Assembly (NCBI RefSeq): GCF_964355755.1
Contig: NC_092677.1
Coordinates: 2,981,001 to 3,045,000 of the forward strand
From: Antedon mediterranea
Taxonomy: Eukaryota; Echinodermata; Crinoidea; Comatulida; Antedonidae
Direction: 5' to 3'
DNA length: 64,000 nt
In this document: in pieces, positions 33,346 to 44,283 of the stretch
Layout: every line of letters begins with the position of its first letter
How positions within the stretch are numbered: the stretch's first letter is position 1
Made by a program: the position numbers and the translations under genes
Notes under the pieces: generated by a model
The model's database searches: none
Told to the model about the DNA's origin: nothing
What the model saw: only the letters and a program-made list of their open reading frames with translations

Positions 33346-36300
33346 ATGTTTCTGTACAATTTAACATTACAGAGGTCATCCGGAGTGACCCATGCTATCC
33401 ATGGCAACTTCTCCGGAACAAAACAGCAAGAAATTGTCGTATCGCGTGGAAAAATTATAGAACTTCTACGTACAGAACCAAACACGGGAAAAGTTTACAC
33501 ATTGCTGACTCATGAGATATTTGGCGTTGTGAGGGCGCTCATGGCCTTTAAACTTACTGGTGGAACTAAAGGTAATTCTGTTGTTTTTGAATTTTGAAGG
33601 ATGGGAGGGTTGGTACTATAGTGAACCTGTTATATTGTTATTAATGTACTATGTTTCTATTTTTAGATTACATTATCATTGGTTCAGATTCTGGTAGGAT
33701 TGTCATTCTTGAGTATCTGCCAGCGAAAAATGTCTTTGACAAGGTAACAATTTTTCAATTTTGTCTACTGCTGTAATTTTGTTCTTAACCAAAAAAGAAA
33801 CATTTTAGAATTTTATTTTTTCAATTGTGGTCCAAATTTACAAACATATTAATCGATAAATTTGTGTATGTCATTTTAAATTTTAATTCAAAATATTTAA
33901 ATGTAGATCCACCAAGAAACGTTTGGAAAGAGTGGTTGTCGACGAATTGTCCCTGGACAACATCTAGCCGTTGACCCCAAAGGTCGAGCTGTCATGATAG
34001 GCGCTATCGAAAAACAGAAACTTGTGTATATTTTGAATCGAGACGCTCAAGCGCGACTCACAATATCGTCTCCGCTAGAGGCACACAAGTCCAATACATT
34101 TTGCTATCATATTGTAGGCGTTGATGTGGGCTTTGAAAACCCAATGTTTGCATGCCTAGAAGTGGATTATGAGGTGAGTGACACTGTAGCTTAGCACCTT
34201 TCCTTCCAATACCATGGCTTGGGTACAAATCTTTGCTATGACTCAAGAAAGCAAATTTTTCTCTTGGTCAAAATTTGTGTCAATACTAGAAACTTAGTTG
34301 TAACAAGACTTATTAGGAAACTATGACGTGCTACAGTTAGCTGTCATTTATTCGGAAATAAAGATATCTTAGTTTAAAAAACTAAGATATCTCTATTGCT
34401 TGAGTAAATGACAGCTTGGCGCGCCATAGATGTGTTTAGTTTAATGGTAGTTGACATGCCTGCCTTACCATCCAAGACCACCGGTTAAATCCTTACCTAA
34501 TGGCAGGTTTAATGGTAGTTAACATGCCTGCCTTACCATCCAAGACCCCTGGTTAAATCCTAACCTAATGGCAGGGTTTTAACTCATCACTGATTCTGCT
34601 GAACTGTTAACTGCTGTTAAATAAGACTGTATGTGTGAATGTACTCAAAACAAATGATAAAGCTGTGCCTACACTATCAAACTGTATGTGATGTGCCCAT
34701 ATATGGACATGATGATGTCATATCACTACCATATTTGGGAATATCACATCACAATTTTTTTGCCAAACTAGTTTGATAGTGCAGACAGATCTTAAGAGAT
34801 TGTGTATAATTATTTTAGGAATCTGACAGTGACCCTACTGGTGAAGCCGCACAAACCACGCAGCAAATGCTGACATATTATGAACTAGATCTTGGTTTGA
34901 ATCACGTTGTTAGGAAATACAGTGAACCTCTTGAAGAACACGGCAATTTCCTTATTCCAGGTAAGTCTGTTAAATATAAAATGTTGGTCAAATATATGCA
35001 AGGGAATGACTAATAACAGTGGTTGTCTTATATAGTGCCTAATACAAATGTTTATAAGCTCAATGAGAATGAGCTGCTCTATTCTGTTAGACTAAGCAGC
35101 TAGTTATTTATTTATACTGGGTAACCTCTTCAGTCAAAGACTGGTCTCCCAGAGGGCCCAGTTATGATCAGTGGCTGTGTGTAAACTAGAACACAAGGGT
35201 AACAACCTCGTCTCGAAAGATGTACTAGGTTCTTTAAAGTGCGCATGAGCTAGATGTGTACACTGGACCTACGGTTTATAGTCCTTATCCGAGAAGACTC
35301 GTTCTACCACCAGAACCATGGAGCGAGTGAGCCTCGAACCCTTGCTGATGTTACAGCTAGATAAATACGGTTCCACTGTTTTAACCGCTCGGCCACTTGC
35401 TGTTGTTGATACTGTATTTGTTCCTAATAACCTATTATGTTGCCTTTGTACTTGTAGTGCCTGGTGGCAGTGACGGACCAAGTGGCGTGCTTATCTGCTC
35501 CGAGAATTACATTACCTACAAAAACCTTGGTGACCAACCAGATATCCGAATGCCGATTCCACGGCGAAGGAATGACCTTGATGACCCCGAGCGAGGCCTA
35601 ATATTCGTCTGCAGTGCTGCTCACAAGACAAAGGTATTTATTATTTATAGTAATTAAAAAAATTTTTTATTAAATTTAATTTGGACTAAACTAAAATTAA
35701 AATACATTTATATATCTTTGTTGCGTATAAACCGAGACTAGTGTTTTCCACCATACCTGAGGGTGTCCAAGATTTACTATCCAATCAAATTGTAACAATA
35801 CCATAAAAGCCCCAATGGTCTAATGGTAGTTTTGTCTGCATATCGAGTAGAAGATTCAGAGTTCAAATCTCGGTTGAGGTGACTTCTTATACTCAGATTT
35901 CCTCATCATCACCGTTTAGAAATTAATTCCAGTATATTTGTGCGGTTTAGAGTTTCTCTGTGCCAAATTTGAAAAACAAATGTTTAATATTTTTTTTTTC
36001 TTTTTTTGCAGTCAATGTTTTTCTTTTTAGCTCAAACTGAACAGGGAGATATTTTTAAGATAACACTTGAGACAGATGAGGACATGGTTACTGAAATCCG
36101 TCTCAAATACTTTGACACGGTCCCTGTTGCCACGTCAATGTGCGTCCTTAAAACTGGGTTTTTATTTGTGGCGTCAGAGTTTGGAAATCAGTAAGTAATA
36201 CTCTGTATTTACAAACTAGCAAACTAAAATTATATAATATTTTTAATTTCTTTTTTACGCTCTAAACTTATTTTTCTTTTGTGTAGTAATTTATATCAAA

Positions 36301-39300
36301 TAGCGCATCTTGGAGATGATGACGATGAACCAGAATTCAGTAGTACAATGCCGTTGGAAGAGGGCGACACCTTCTTCTTCGCTCCGCGACCTCTCAAGAA
36401 TTTGATGGTAGTTGATGAACTGGAAAGTCTTTCACCTATTATGGCCTGCCAGGTAACTGAAAGATTTGTTTAGAATGAATTATTCAACCATTAATGATAT
36501 CACTCATGTACAGTATGTCAAAATATTGTATATATGTTTACAATGATGTTAATGTTACGTTTTTTTTTTTATACAATAGATAGCTGATCTTGCCAACGAA
36601 GACACCCCACAAATGTACGCTGCATGCGGTAGAGGTCCAAGGTCATCCATGCGTGTCCTTCGTCATGGTCTTGAGGTTTGTCCAAGATTTAACTATCGAT
36701 ACTAGCGGATCAAATTCAGGCTTGAAATATGACCCAAAAATGAAGGGTAAAAAATCAGTAGAGTTTAAAAATGTTGTATATTCGTATATTGTGTTTCTTT
36801 TCTAGGTATCTGAAATGGCTGTGTCAGAACTTCCAGGTAACCCAAATGCTGTATGGACTGTGAAAAGAGCTAGCGATGGTATGTATATTGTACATATGCA
36901 ATTCAGCCATGTGTAATTTGTATGTGAATTTTGAATAAATATACCGATATATATATATATAATATATAACATTGTATATGGTATTATCCCACAGTTATAG
37001 ATATTAGCACAGTGATTGTTTTAAATAATGTGAGTTCTTTCCCCAAACCAGAAGTTCCAACTTCTTTTATACTATTTAAAATGTATTTATAAAACTTAAT
37101 TTTCTAGATGAATTTGATGCTTACATTATTGTATCTTTCGTCAACGCCACTTTGGTCTTGTCCATCGGAGAAACCGTTGAAGAGGTAACAGATTCGGGAT
37201 TTCTGGGAACCACCCCAACTCTGTCGTCATCACTTATCGGTGAAGACTCTCTTTTACAGGTACAGTGTATTTTTCCAAATTACAATTTTTTGTCTTTTAA
37301 TGATAAATTTTATTAGTAATAGTAGTGTAATTTGTAGTTTTTGAAATATATTTCTTTGTTTTTAACATTCCAGATTTATCCTGACGGAATCCGACATATT
37401 CGATCCGATAAACGTGTGAATGAATGGAAAACACCCGGAAAAAAGAACATTGTCAAATGTGCCGTTAATCAGAGACAGGTAATACCATAGTTTACTCTCT
37501 AGTTGTAGTATAATAACTCTGTGGGTAACACCATATATTTCATGAATGATATACCAACGTGTCATTATTAAGAAATGTGATGTTTTCTTGCCCAAAATCT
37601 CTGTCTACCCTATCAAACTAGTTAGATAAAAGAAGTGTGATGTGCCCAAATATGGTAGTGATATGACATGTCCATATATGAATTTCTTGCCGTTGAGTTC
37701 TCTTTGTGTGTTTACATTTTTTAGGTTGTAATTGCTCTTTCTGGTGGTGAACTTGTGTATTTTGAAATGGATCCTGTAAGTATTGCTATACTACTAATCA
37801 CTAATCGTAATCTATTAATTAGACCTACTTTTTAAATTAAATACAGTGTGAATTGGATCTTATTGGCAAATTATTGTTGTTCAATCTACAATATTAAACT
37901 AGTTTGACAAAAAAAGTTTGAGGTACCCAAATATGGTAGTGATATGCCTAAATATTATGGTAGTGGTATTCCTAAATATTATGGTAGTGATATTCCTAAA
38001 TATTATGGTAGTGATATTCCTAAATATGGTAGTGATATTCCTAAATATGGTAGTGATATTCCTAAATATGGTAGTGATATTCCTAAATATGGTAGTGATA
38101 TTCCTAAATATGGTAGTGATATTCCTAAATATGGTAGTGATATTCCTAAATATGGTAGTGATATTCCTAAATATGGTAGTGATATTTCAAAAGATATGTG
38201 ACTTAATTGAAGGTTTTTTTTGTAGACTGGTCAACTAAACGAATACACAGAAAGGAAGGAGATGTCAGCAGACGTCAAGTGCATGAGCCTGGCTACCGTG
38301 CCAGCTGGTGAACAGAGAGCTAGGTTCTTAGCTGTCGGCCTAGATGACAACACAGTCAGAATCATCTCTTTAGATCAATCGGTGAGTTGGGTTTTGACAT
38401 ACAAAGGAAGTGTGATATCATGCAAGGGTTTTAAGGAATATCAGTAACTTATGTATTGTTTTAATGCGATACAAACTAGGAACTTTCAGTAACTTAAGTA
38501 GTGTTTTAACACATTAGTTATCAAGAACCATACAGGGGACCTTTTCAATAACTTAAGTAGTATTTTAACATGACAGTTATCAAGAATTTTCATTTACTTA
38601 AGTAAACTAAATATTCATATTTCTGTTACTAGGATTGTCTGCAACCTCTCAGTATGCAGGCTCTACCAGCCCCAGCTGAAGCACTCTGTATTGTAGAGAT
38701 GGGTGGAACGGAGGCGAGAGAAGAGTCTGGCGAAACCGGTACAAGGGGTGGATTGTACCTTAATATTGGCCTTCAGGTAACTCTACTTGTTCTGTTATTT
38801 CTTATTTTCTAATAAAGAAATTATCATATTTAATATATGTACATTGCTCATATCTTATTGTTTAATCAAGTGGTTTGGTTTGTTTTTCAGAATGGTGTAT
38901 TATTAAGGACGGTCTTGGACTCGGTGACTGGTGATTTATCAGACACAAGGACACGTTACCTTGGCTCAAGACCAGTTAAACTGTTCAGGGTTATGATGCA
39001 GGGATCTCAGGCCGTAAGTAATATGGAGTTTTCATTTTTTAAACTATGGTAGTTGCGTCAGTTAAATTTTATTGTGTGCATGCATTTTAGCTTCTTGGTA
39101 TGTGCACTATAATATAAATCCGTATTATTATTATGCAGTAACAATACATTAGGGTGTGCTTTCTTGCTCTGAAAATAACGAATGATTTCTCATACAGGTG
39201 TTGGCAATGTCCAGCCGGTCATGGTTGAGTTATTGGTACCAGTCTCGTTTCCATCTAACGCCGTTGTCTTACGAGTCGTTGGAGTACGCTTCGGGTTTTG

Positions 39301-42300
39301 CGTCTGAACAGTGTCCAGAAGGTATTGTAGCCATCTCTACTAACACGTTGAGGTAAGCTTCATAATCATAGTCTTATATAGTGTTTAATACGATGTTTAT
39401 AAGCGCTTAAAATATTATACATATATTATTATTTAAAACAGGTCACTAATTTAACTAATTGTTGATTTTTTAGAATTTTGGCATTGGAGAAGCTAGGAGC
39501 AGTTTTCAATCAGGTTTCCGTGGCGCTTAAATACACACCAAGGAAGTTTATTATTCCGCCTGATAGTAGTAATCTAATTCTAATCGAAACTGACCACAAT
39601 ACATATACAGATACAACGAAAGCTCAGCGTAAACAACAAATGGCAGAGGTAAGTGTTCGATAAATGGTTTAGTTGTTAAGGTGCTTCAAAGGTACAGGGT
39701 TCAATCTTGACCTTGTGCCAAAGTTCAATCTTGACCTTGTGCCAAAGTTCAGTCTTGACCTAGTGCCAACGTTAAGTCTTGACCTAGTGCCAGAGTTCAG
39801 TCTTGACCTAGTGCCAACGTTAAGTCTTGACCTAGTGCCAGAGTTCAGTCTTGACCAAGTGCCAACGTTAAGTCTTGACCTAGTGCCAGAGTTCAGTCTT
39901 GACCAAGTGCCAACGTTAAGTCTTGACCTAGTGCCAATGTTAAGTCTTGACCAAGTGCCAACGTTAAGTCTTGACCTAGTGCCAGAGTTCAGTCTTGACC
40001 AAGTGCCAATGTTAAGTCTTGACCTAGTGCCAATGTTAAGTCTTGACCAAGTGCCAACGTTAAGTCTTGACCTAGTGCCAACGTTAAGTCTTGACCAAGT
40101 GCCAACGTTAAGTCTTGACCTAGTGCCAACGTTAAGTCTTGACCTAGTGCCAACGTTAAGTCTTGACCAAGTGCCAACGTTAAGTCTTGACCTAGTGCCA
40201 ACGTTAAGTCTTGACCTAGTGCCAACGTTAAGTCTTGACCTAGTGCCAATGTTAAGTCTTGACCTAGTGCCAACGTTAAGTCTTGACCTAGTGCCAACGT
40301 TAAGTCTTGACCTAGTGCCAACGTTAAGTCTTGACCTAGTGCCAACGTTAAGTCTTGACCTAGTGCCAGAGTTCAACCACTGCAAGTTGTAAATAAAGTA
40401 GGCTAAAGTAGACACCGAAGCCTTTTTAGCTACGATCTATGAGTTTGGAGGTCAATTCAAGTTCAACTTTGATTTTACGAATCCCATGTTTTATGTCCTA
40501 CGAAAAATATATTTGAATGTAGATTTGTGCACATTTTTATTAATGAAGGTTTATTATTGACCTACTAAATTCCGCATTTTCCGCTAGGAAATGGTTGAAG
40601 CAGCCGGAGAAGAAGAGCGAGAGCTAGCCGCTGAGATGGCAGCAGCGTTTATCAACGAAGATTTACCAGACACCGTGTTTGGAGCCCCTAAAGCTGGCGC
40701 TGGTATGTGGGCATCGGTTATTAGGCTGCTCAATCCGGTATCTGGGAACACGCTGCATTTGGTGTCTTTAGAACAAAACGAATCAGCTCTAAGGTGAGAA
40801 ATTATCAGCTATGATTTGTTGGGGTATCACTGCTACGAACTTTTAACCATCATTACCTAAGTTTAATCCCATGCTTGAGTATTAAGCCTAAGTTTAATCC
40901 CATGCTTGAGTATTAAGCCCACCCCTTCAGTAAACAACTATAACTTGTAAATTATTACCATTTCAGCCTTGCTGTATGCAAATTCAACAGCAGAGGTGAG
41001 GATGACTTGTTTCTTGTTGTTGGCACCGCTAAGGACATGACGCTGAGCCCTCGCACATGCTCAGGAGGGTTCTTGCATACGTACCAAATCACAGAGAATG
41101 GATGTAATCTGCAGTTGTTACATAAGGTACAGTTTACCTTCTTTTAAGGGCCTTTCACACTGCTCCAATCTGGTTCAGGTTTCGTCAAATTGGGCGTACA
41201 GTTTTTTGTTTTCACGACAAGCCATTTAGCTATGCACCTCTTGTGTAAAAAAATTGGTGCGTAACCATGTGTCGCGTCGTAAAAAACAAAACATGAAGAC
41301 GCGATTTTATTTCAACCAGATTTTTTTATTTAACCGGTGCAGGTGTGAAAGGCCCTTTAGTTCAGACTCAATCTGTTACGTAAATAGTATCAAAACCTAA
41401 GACACTCCTCAAACTTGTTTGGGGTCAGTGATCTTATTTTTTTCTTTTTATTTCCAGACGCCAGTGGATGATGTACCAGCTGCCCTATGTGCATTCCAAG
41501 GTAGGATACTTGTAGGTGTTGGGAAATTACTCAGAATATATGATCTTGGAAAGAAGAAATTACTGAGAAAATGCGAAAATAAGGTAAATATACTGTATTT
41601 TATTTATTTATTTTTTTTATTGTATGCTTTTTAACACAGGATTAGGGCAGATCCTAGATTTTTAAACGTGGGAGTGTTAACATAAAACTAAAAAAAAGTT
41701 CATGACGACAGTCAAAGGGTGGTGGAGGGAGGCGAAGCAAGTGACCCTAGTGCTGTAGCCGCACCTACAGGAGTTTTTAACATGCTCAAACTGACCAATT
41801 GTCTCGTCTCTAACACGTCTGTATTTTAAATCGGCCAATGAGTCTTAAAACAAATTTAACAATACCTACTTTTTTCAGATGATCCCAAATATCATTGTGA
41901 ACATTTCGACGGTCGGTAACCGTATTCTTGTAAGTGACATACAGGAGAGTATACACTTTGTGCGGTATAAACGTGCGGAGAACAAGTTGATAATATTCGC
42001 AGATGACACGTATCCTCGTTGGATCACCGCTTCTTGTATCCTTGACTACAACACTGTTGTCTGTGCTGACAAGTTTGGCAATATTACAGTCGTAAGTATT
42101 CTAAAGCTCTGTCTACACATGTGTCCAAGTACTGATATGCCCAAATATGGTAGTGATATGACATCATCATGTCCATACTTTTAAATTACTTTATCAATAG
42201 ATAACATATTTCAGTAATTAGTTTATATTTAGTCTTTAATCTTAATCTGGATTATTTCAATTTTTTAATCTCCAGCTTCGACTTCCGGCTAACATCAACG

Positions 42301-43605
42301 ATGAGGTAGATGAGGATCCGACCGGTTCCAAAGCATTGTGGGATAGAGGCCTGTTAAACGGGGCATCACAAAAGGCCGATATAATTTGCAATTTCCATAT
42401 AGGTGAAACAATCCTATCGCTACAAAAGTCAATCTTGATTCCTGGCGGATCAGAATCACTTGTTTACACGACACTGTCCGGAGCTGTTGGGATTCTGGTG
42501 CCGTTTACATCACATGAGGTAATATTGGAATTGTTATCCCTTTTGAAAATGTACTGAAGTATGTTCAGAAACTGATAGTAATAATATTAGTAATATATGA
42601 CTTGTTAGGCACACATCCACCAAAGTGCTCAAGGCGCCTTTAAAAACCCCAAAAAACTAATTTGTATAAACCTAAACATTTACCAGCAATTTAAGGTGCA
42701 TAGACCTGACCGCCAGTACTTAACTCACAGGTGTTCTCAGTACAATTAAATTATGTCGTATTTTTTTTTTTTTCTTTGCAGGATCATGACTTTTTCCAGC
42801 ATCTTGAGATGCATATGAGATCAGAGTACCCACCATTATGTGGCAGGGATCATCTCTCATTTAGGTCTTACTACTTTCCAATCAAGGTAAGTGCATCATC
42901 TAGGATACATAGTAAATAAAAGTAGTTTTAATTGATACATAAAAACAACAAACATACACTTAAAGACCAATTTACACAGACGATTGGTAACGGTTATCGA
43001 AAAAATCACGTAGCTTGTACCACATCGAATCTGTATCTATCCTGAGCAGAAACCACCCATCCGCACTGCGTTGTGGTCATATAGAATAATATAAATTTTG
43101 TATTACCGTTAACGCTCGTCTTTGTGAATTGGCCTTTACTTTATACTTTACAGAGTGTAATTGATGGTGATCTTTGCGAACAGTTCAGTTCAATGGATAC
43201 AACGAAGCAACGAAGCGTAGCAGAGGAATTGGAACGAACACCAGCTGAGGTAAGACTTGTCGTACACCACTCTTTGGCTTTTGAAGCCATCTTAAGCTGT
43301 GTTCACACTTGGACCCAGTGCAAGGATGCAAGCGCACCACAATTGTTGCATCAAAGCTTAGAAACATCCTTTAATTTGATGTTGAAAGACTTTTACTACA
43401 AACTATGAATTAATTACTTTTAAAGCGTAAACGTAATTGCTCAGATCAGCTGTCAAAGTTTAAATATATGGCACTTGAGTTAATTTTTAGGCATATTTGA
43501 TAGCATTTTTTTGTGAATGAAAATATTTGTTAGTAATATTGTTTTCTTTTTCTCTCTTAGGTGTCAAAGAAACTTGAAGACATAAGGACACGATATGCAT
43601 TCTAA
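33346..43605 (+). CDS. SF3B3: Splicing factor 3B subunit 3 (SF3b130), 1218 aa, 25 coding exons
   Basis: Exons: 33346-33571, 33667-33743, 33907-34173, 34819-34960, 35458-35633, 36012-36190, 36287-36452, 36580-36675, 36806-36878, 37108-37259, 37374-37478, 37725-37775, 38226-38381, 38633-38776, 38891-39013, 39198-39352, 39474-39648, 40588-40793, 40967-41126, 41458-41583, 41879-42091, 42276-42518, 42782-42886, 43154-43249, 43561-43605. They total 3657 nt in frame; human is 1217 aa. SF3B3 is the DDB1-like three-propeller scaffold of SF3b, which in the U2 snRNP supports branch-site recognition. The start [10 protein letters not shown], internal [26 protein letters not shown]-like stretch and C-terminal [12 protein letters not shown] (end of the CPSF-A domain) are nearly identical to vertebrates. 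Donors are consensus except exon 8 (GTTTGT). Introns carry MITEs, SINEs and two large minisatellites, none entering exons. AATAAA follows at 43725. Confidence 0.98.
34434..34575 (+). repeat. Two tandem tRNA-like units in SF3B3 intron 3
   Basis: Two 68-bp direct copies, each starting GTTTAATGGTAGTT(G/A)ACATG (box-A-like) and containing GGTTAAATCC (box-B-like). Probably a decayed, tandemly duplicated tRNA-derived SINE head rather than a working tRNA: the cloverleaf arms do not pair convincingly by eye. Confidence 0.55.
34664..34795. mobile_element. MITE family B, copy 2, in SF3B3 intron 3
   Basis: Left end AAGCTGTGCCTACACTATCA, right end AACTAGTTTGATAGTGCAGA. The interior has CCATATATGGACATGATGAT and CACTACCATATTTGGGA. 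Confidence 0.85.
35104..35403 (-). mobile_element. tRNA-Ser-like SINE in SF3B3 intron 4
   Basis: On minus, it begins CAGCAAGTGGCCGAGCGGTT (box A of a serine/leucine-type tRNA) and has GGGTTCGAGGCTC (box B) 60 bp on. After this tRNA-like head comes a body with GTCTTCTCGGATAAGGACTA and a tail containing CACTTTAAAGAACC and TTCGAGACGAGG. The tail recurs at 49575-49690. The body resembles conserved central domains of invertebrate tRNA-derived SINEs, from memory. Confidence 0.75.
35812..35890 (+). mobile_element. tRNA-like SINE head in SF3B3 intron 5
   Basis: Contains TGGTCTAATGGTAG (box A) and GAGTTCAAATCTC (box B) with about 35 bp between, followed by a short non-tRNA tail to about 35950. The anticodon arm is not well formed, so a SINE or tRNA pseudogene is more likely than a functional tRNA. 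Confidence 0.55.
37590..37690. mobile_element. MITE family B fragment in SF3B3 intron 11
   Basis: Left end ATCTCTGTCTACCCTATCAA followed by GTGTGATGTGCCCAAATATG and a TAGTGATATGACATGTCC stretch. The right terminus is missing. Confidence 0.75.
37893..38200. repeat. 21/24-bp minisatellite grown from a MITE interior, SF3B3 intron 12
   Basis: Starts with the MITE-B phrase AAACTAGTTTGACAAAAAAA, then repeats GGTAGTGATATTCCTAAATA, first as three 24-bp units (with an extra ATT) and then as about nine 21-bp units. The unit equals the internal CCATATTTGGGTATATCACTA block of family B on the other strand. The open frames across it (LNMVVIF, PKYGSDI repeats) are artefacts. It ends about 25 bp before the exon 13 acceptor. 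Confidence 0.9.
38440..38605. repeat. Imperfect tandem repeat in SF3B3 intron 13
   Basis: Three diverged units with TCAGTAACTTAAGTAGTGTT and AGTTATCAAGAA phrases. Confidence 0.65.
39690..40378. repeat. 24-bp minisatellite, about 28 copies, SF3B3 intron 17
   Basis: Unit CTTGACC(T/A)AGTGCCAACG plus TTAAGT, with AGAGTTCAGT variants near both ends. Since 24 is divisible by three and stop-free in several frames, open frames of up to 248 codons exist on both strands ([16 protein letters not shown] repeats). They end abruptly at the array edges and lie inside an intron, so they are not genes. Unit variants alternate in a patterned order, suggesting expansion of two- or three-unit blocks. Confidence 0.96.
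41146..41358. mobile_element. MITE family D in SF3B3 intron 19
   Basis: Ends AAGGGCCTTTCACACTG and GTGTGAAAGGCCCTTT are near-perfect inverted repeats about 210 bp apart. The interior includes a second inverted pair around GGTTCAGGTTTCGTC and TTTATTTCAACCAGATT. Only one copy is seen in the window. Confidence 0.8.
42104..42182. mobile_element. MITE family B fragment in SF3B3 intron 21
   Basis: AAGCTCTGTCTACACATGTG, then CCCAAATATGGTAGTGATAT and GACATCATCATGTCCATA, directly after the exon 21 donor. The right end is lost. Confidence 0.75.
42960..43138. mobile_element. MITE family C, copy 1, in SF3B3 intron 23
   Basis: Left AAAGACCAATTTACACAGAC, right GTCTTTGTGAATTGGCCTTT, with GAATCTGTATCTATCCTGA inside. 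The second copy is at 47484-47652. Confidence 0.85.
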
Positions 43606-43724
43606 CTTTTGTAAATTTACACCCATTCCTCTGATTTAAAAAAAAAATATCCTTAAAAATGTAGAATAACATAATTTGATGTACTGTATTTGATCCAAAT
43701 TCATATTTCCTTAAAACTTACAGT

Positions 43725-43730
43725 AATAAA
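43725..43730 (+). terminator. SF3B3 polyadenylation signal
   Basis: AATAAA 120 bp past the SF3B3 stop, in AT-rich sequence. This is the most likely 3'-end signal. Confidence 0.6.
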
Positions 43731-44155
43731 TGAGTCAAAAAATTGGATTTTATATTTCTTACTTGTACACAAGTCTTCATAAATGGCGTGGCCAAGGACT
43801 AACTTAATATATGACCATGTTGATCATTTTTAAGAAGTGAAAATATCTTTTATTAATTAAAGCGTTCTGTAGCAAACTTTTCCGTCACTGCACAGTATTA
43901 TTTTTCATGTCGAGTACAAGGAATTAATTTACAAAATGGTAAATTAATAATTACCATGGTTATTAATAAGTTTACATTATTTAGTATTGTCTGTTTGTAA
44001 TTGCATTTTTTTTATAAAATCATGTAAAAACTACATAAAATTACTGAAAATCTTTTCAGGAAAAACAAACGTCTGTATATTGCGATTAATTGTATTGTTT
44101 TGTGTAGCTGTTCAACATTTCCAATACACCAATCGAGCGATATGTCCATAGCCAA

Positions 44156-44161
44156 TTTATT
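44156..44161 (-). terminator. TIMM21 polyadenylation signal
   Basis: TTTATT on plus is AATAAA on minus, about 125 bp past the TIMM21 stop. The two convergent genes therefore have 3' ends only about 430 bp apart. Confidence 0.5.
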
Positions 44162-44283
44162 TTCATTCATTTTTAAATAAAAAATCTACAAAATGTCTAT
44201 AACATAGTATGTGTAGCATGCGACACTGGCGCATATGCTCTCTGTCTACCAAGTACTGTAGTATGGCTATTTCAATGCATAGG

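Noticed and set aside
35812-35890. Functional tRNA gene
   Set aside because: A and B boxes are present, but the anticodon and acceptor arms do not pair properly; SINE or pseudogene is more likely.
39669-40415. Frames of 248, 239 and 118 codons ([16 protein letters not shown] repeats)
   Set aside because: Products of the 24-bp minisatellite inside SF3B3 intron 17, open on both strands by unit length only.
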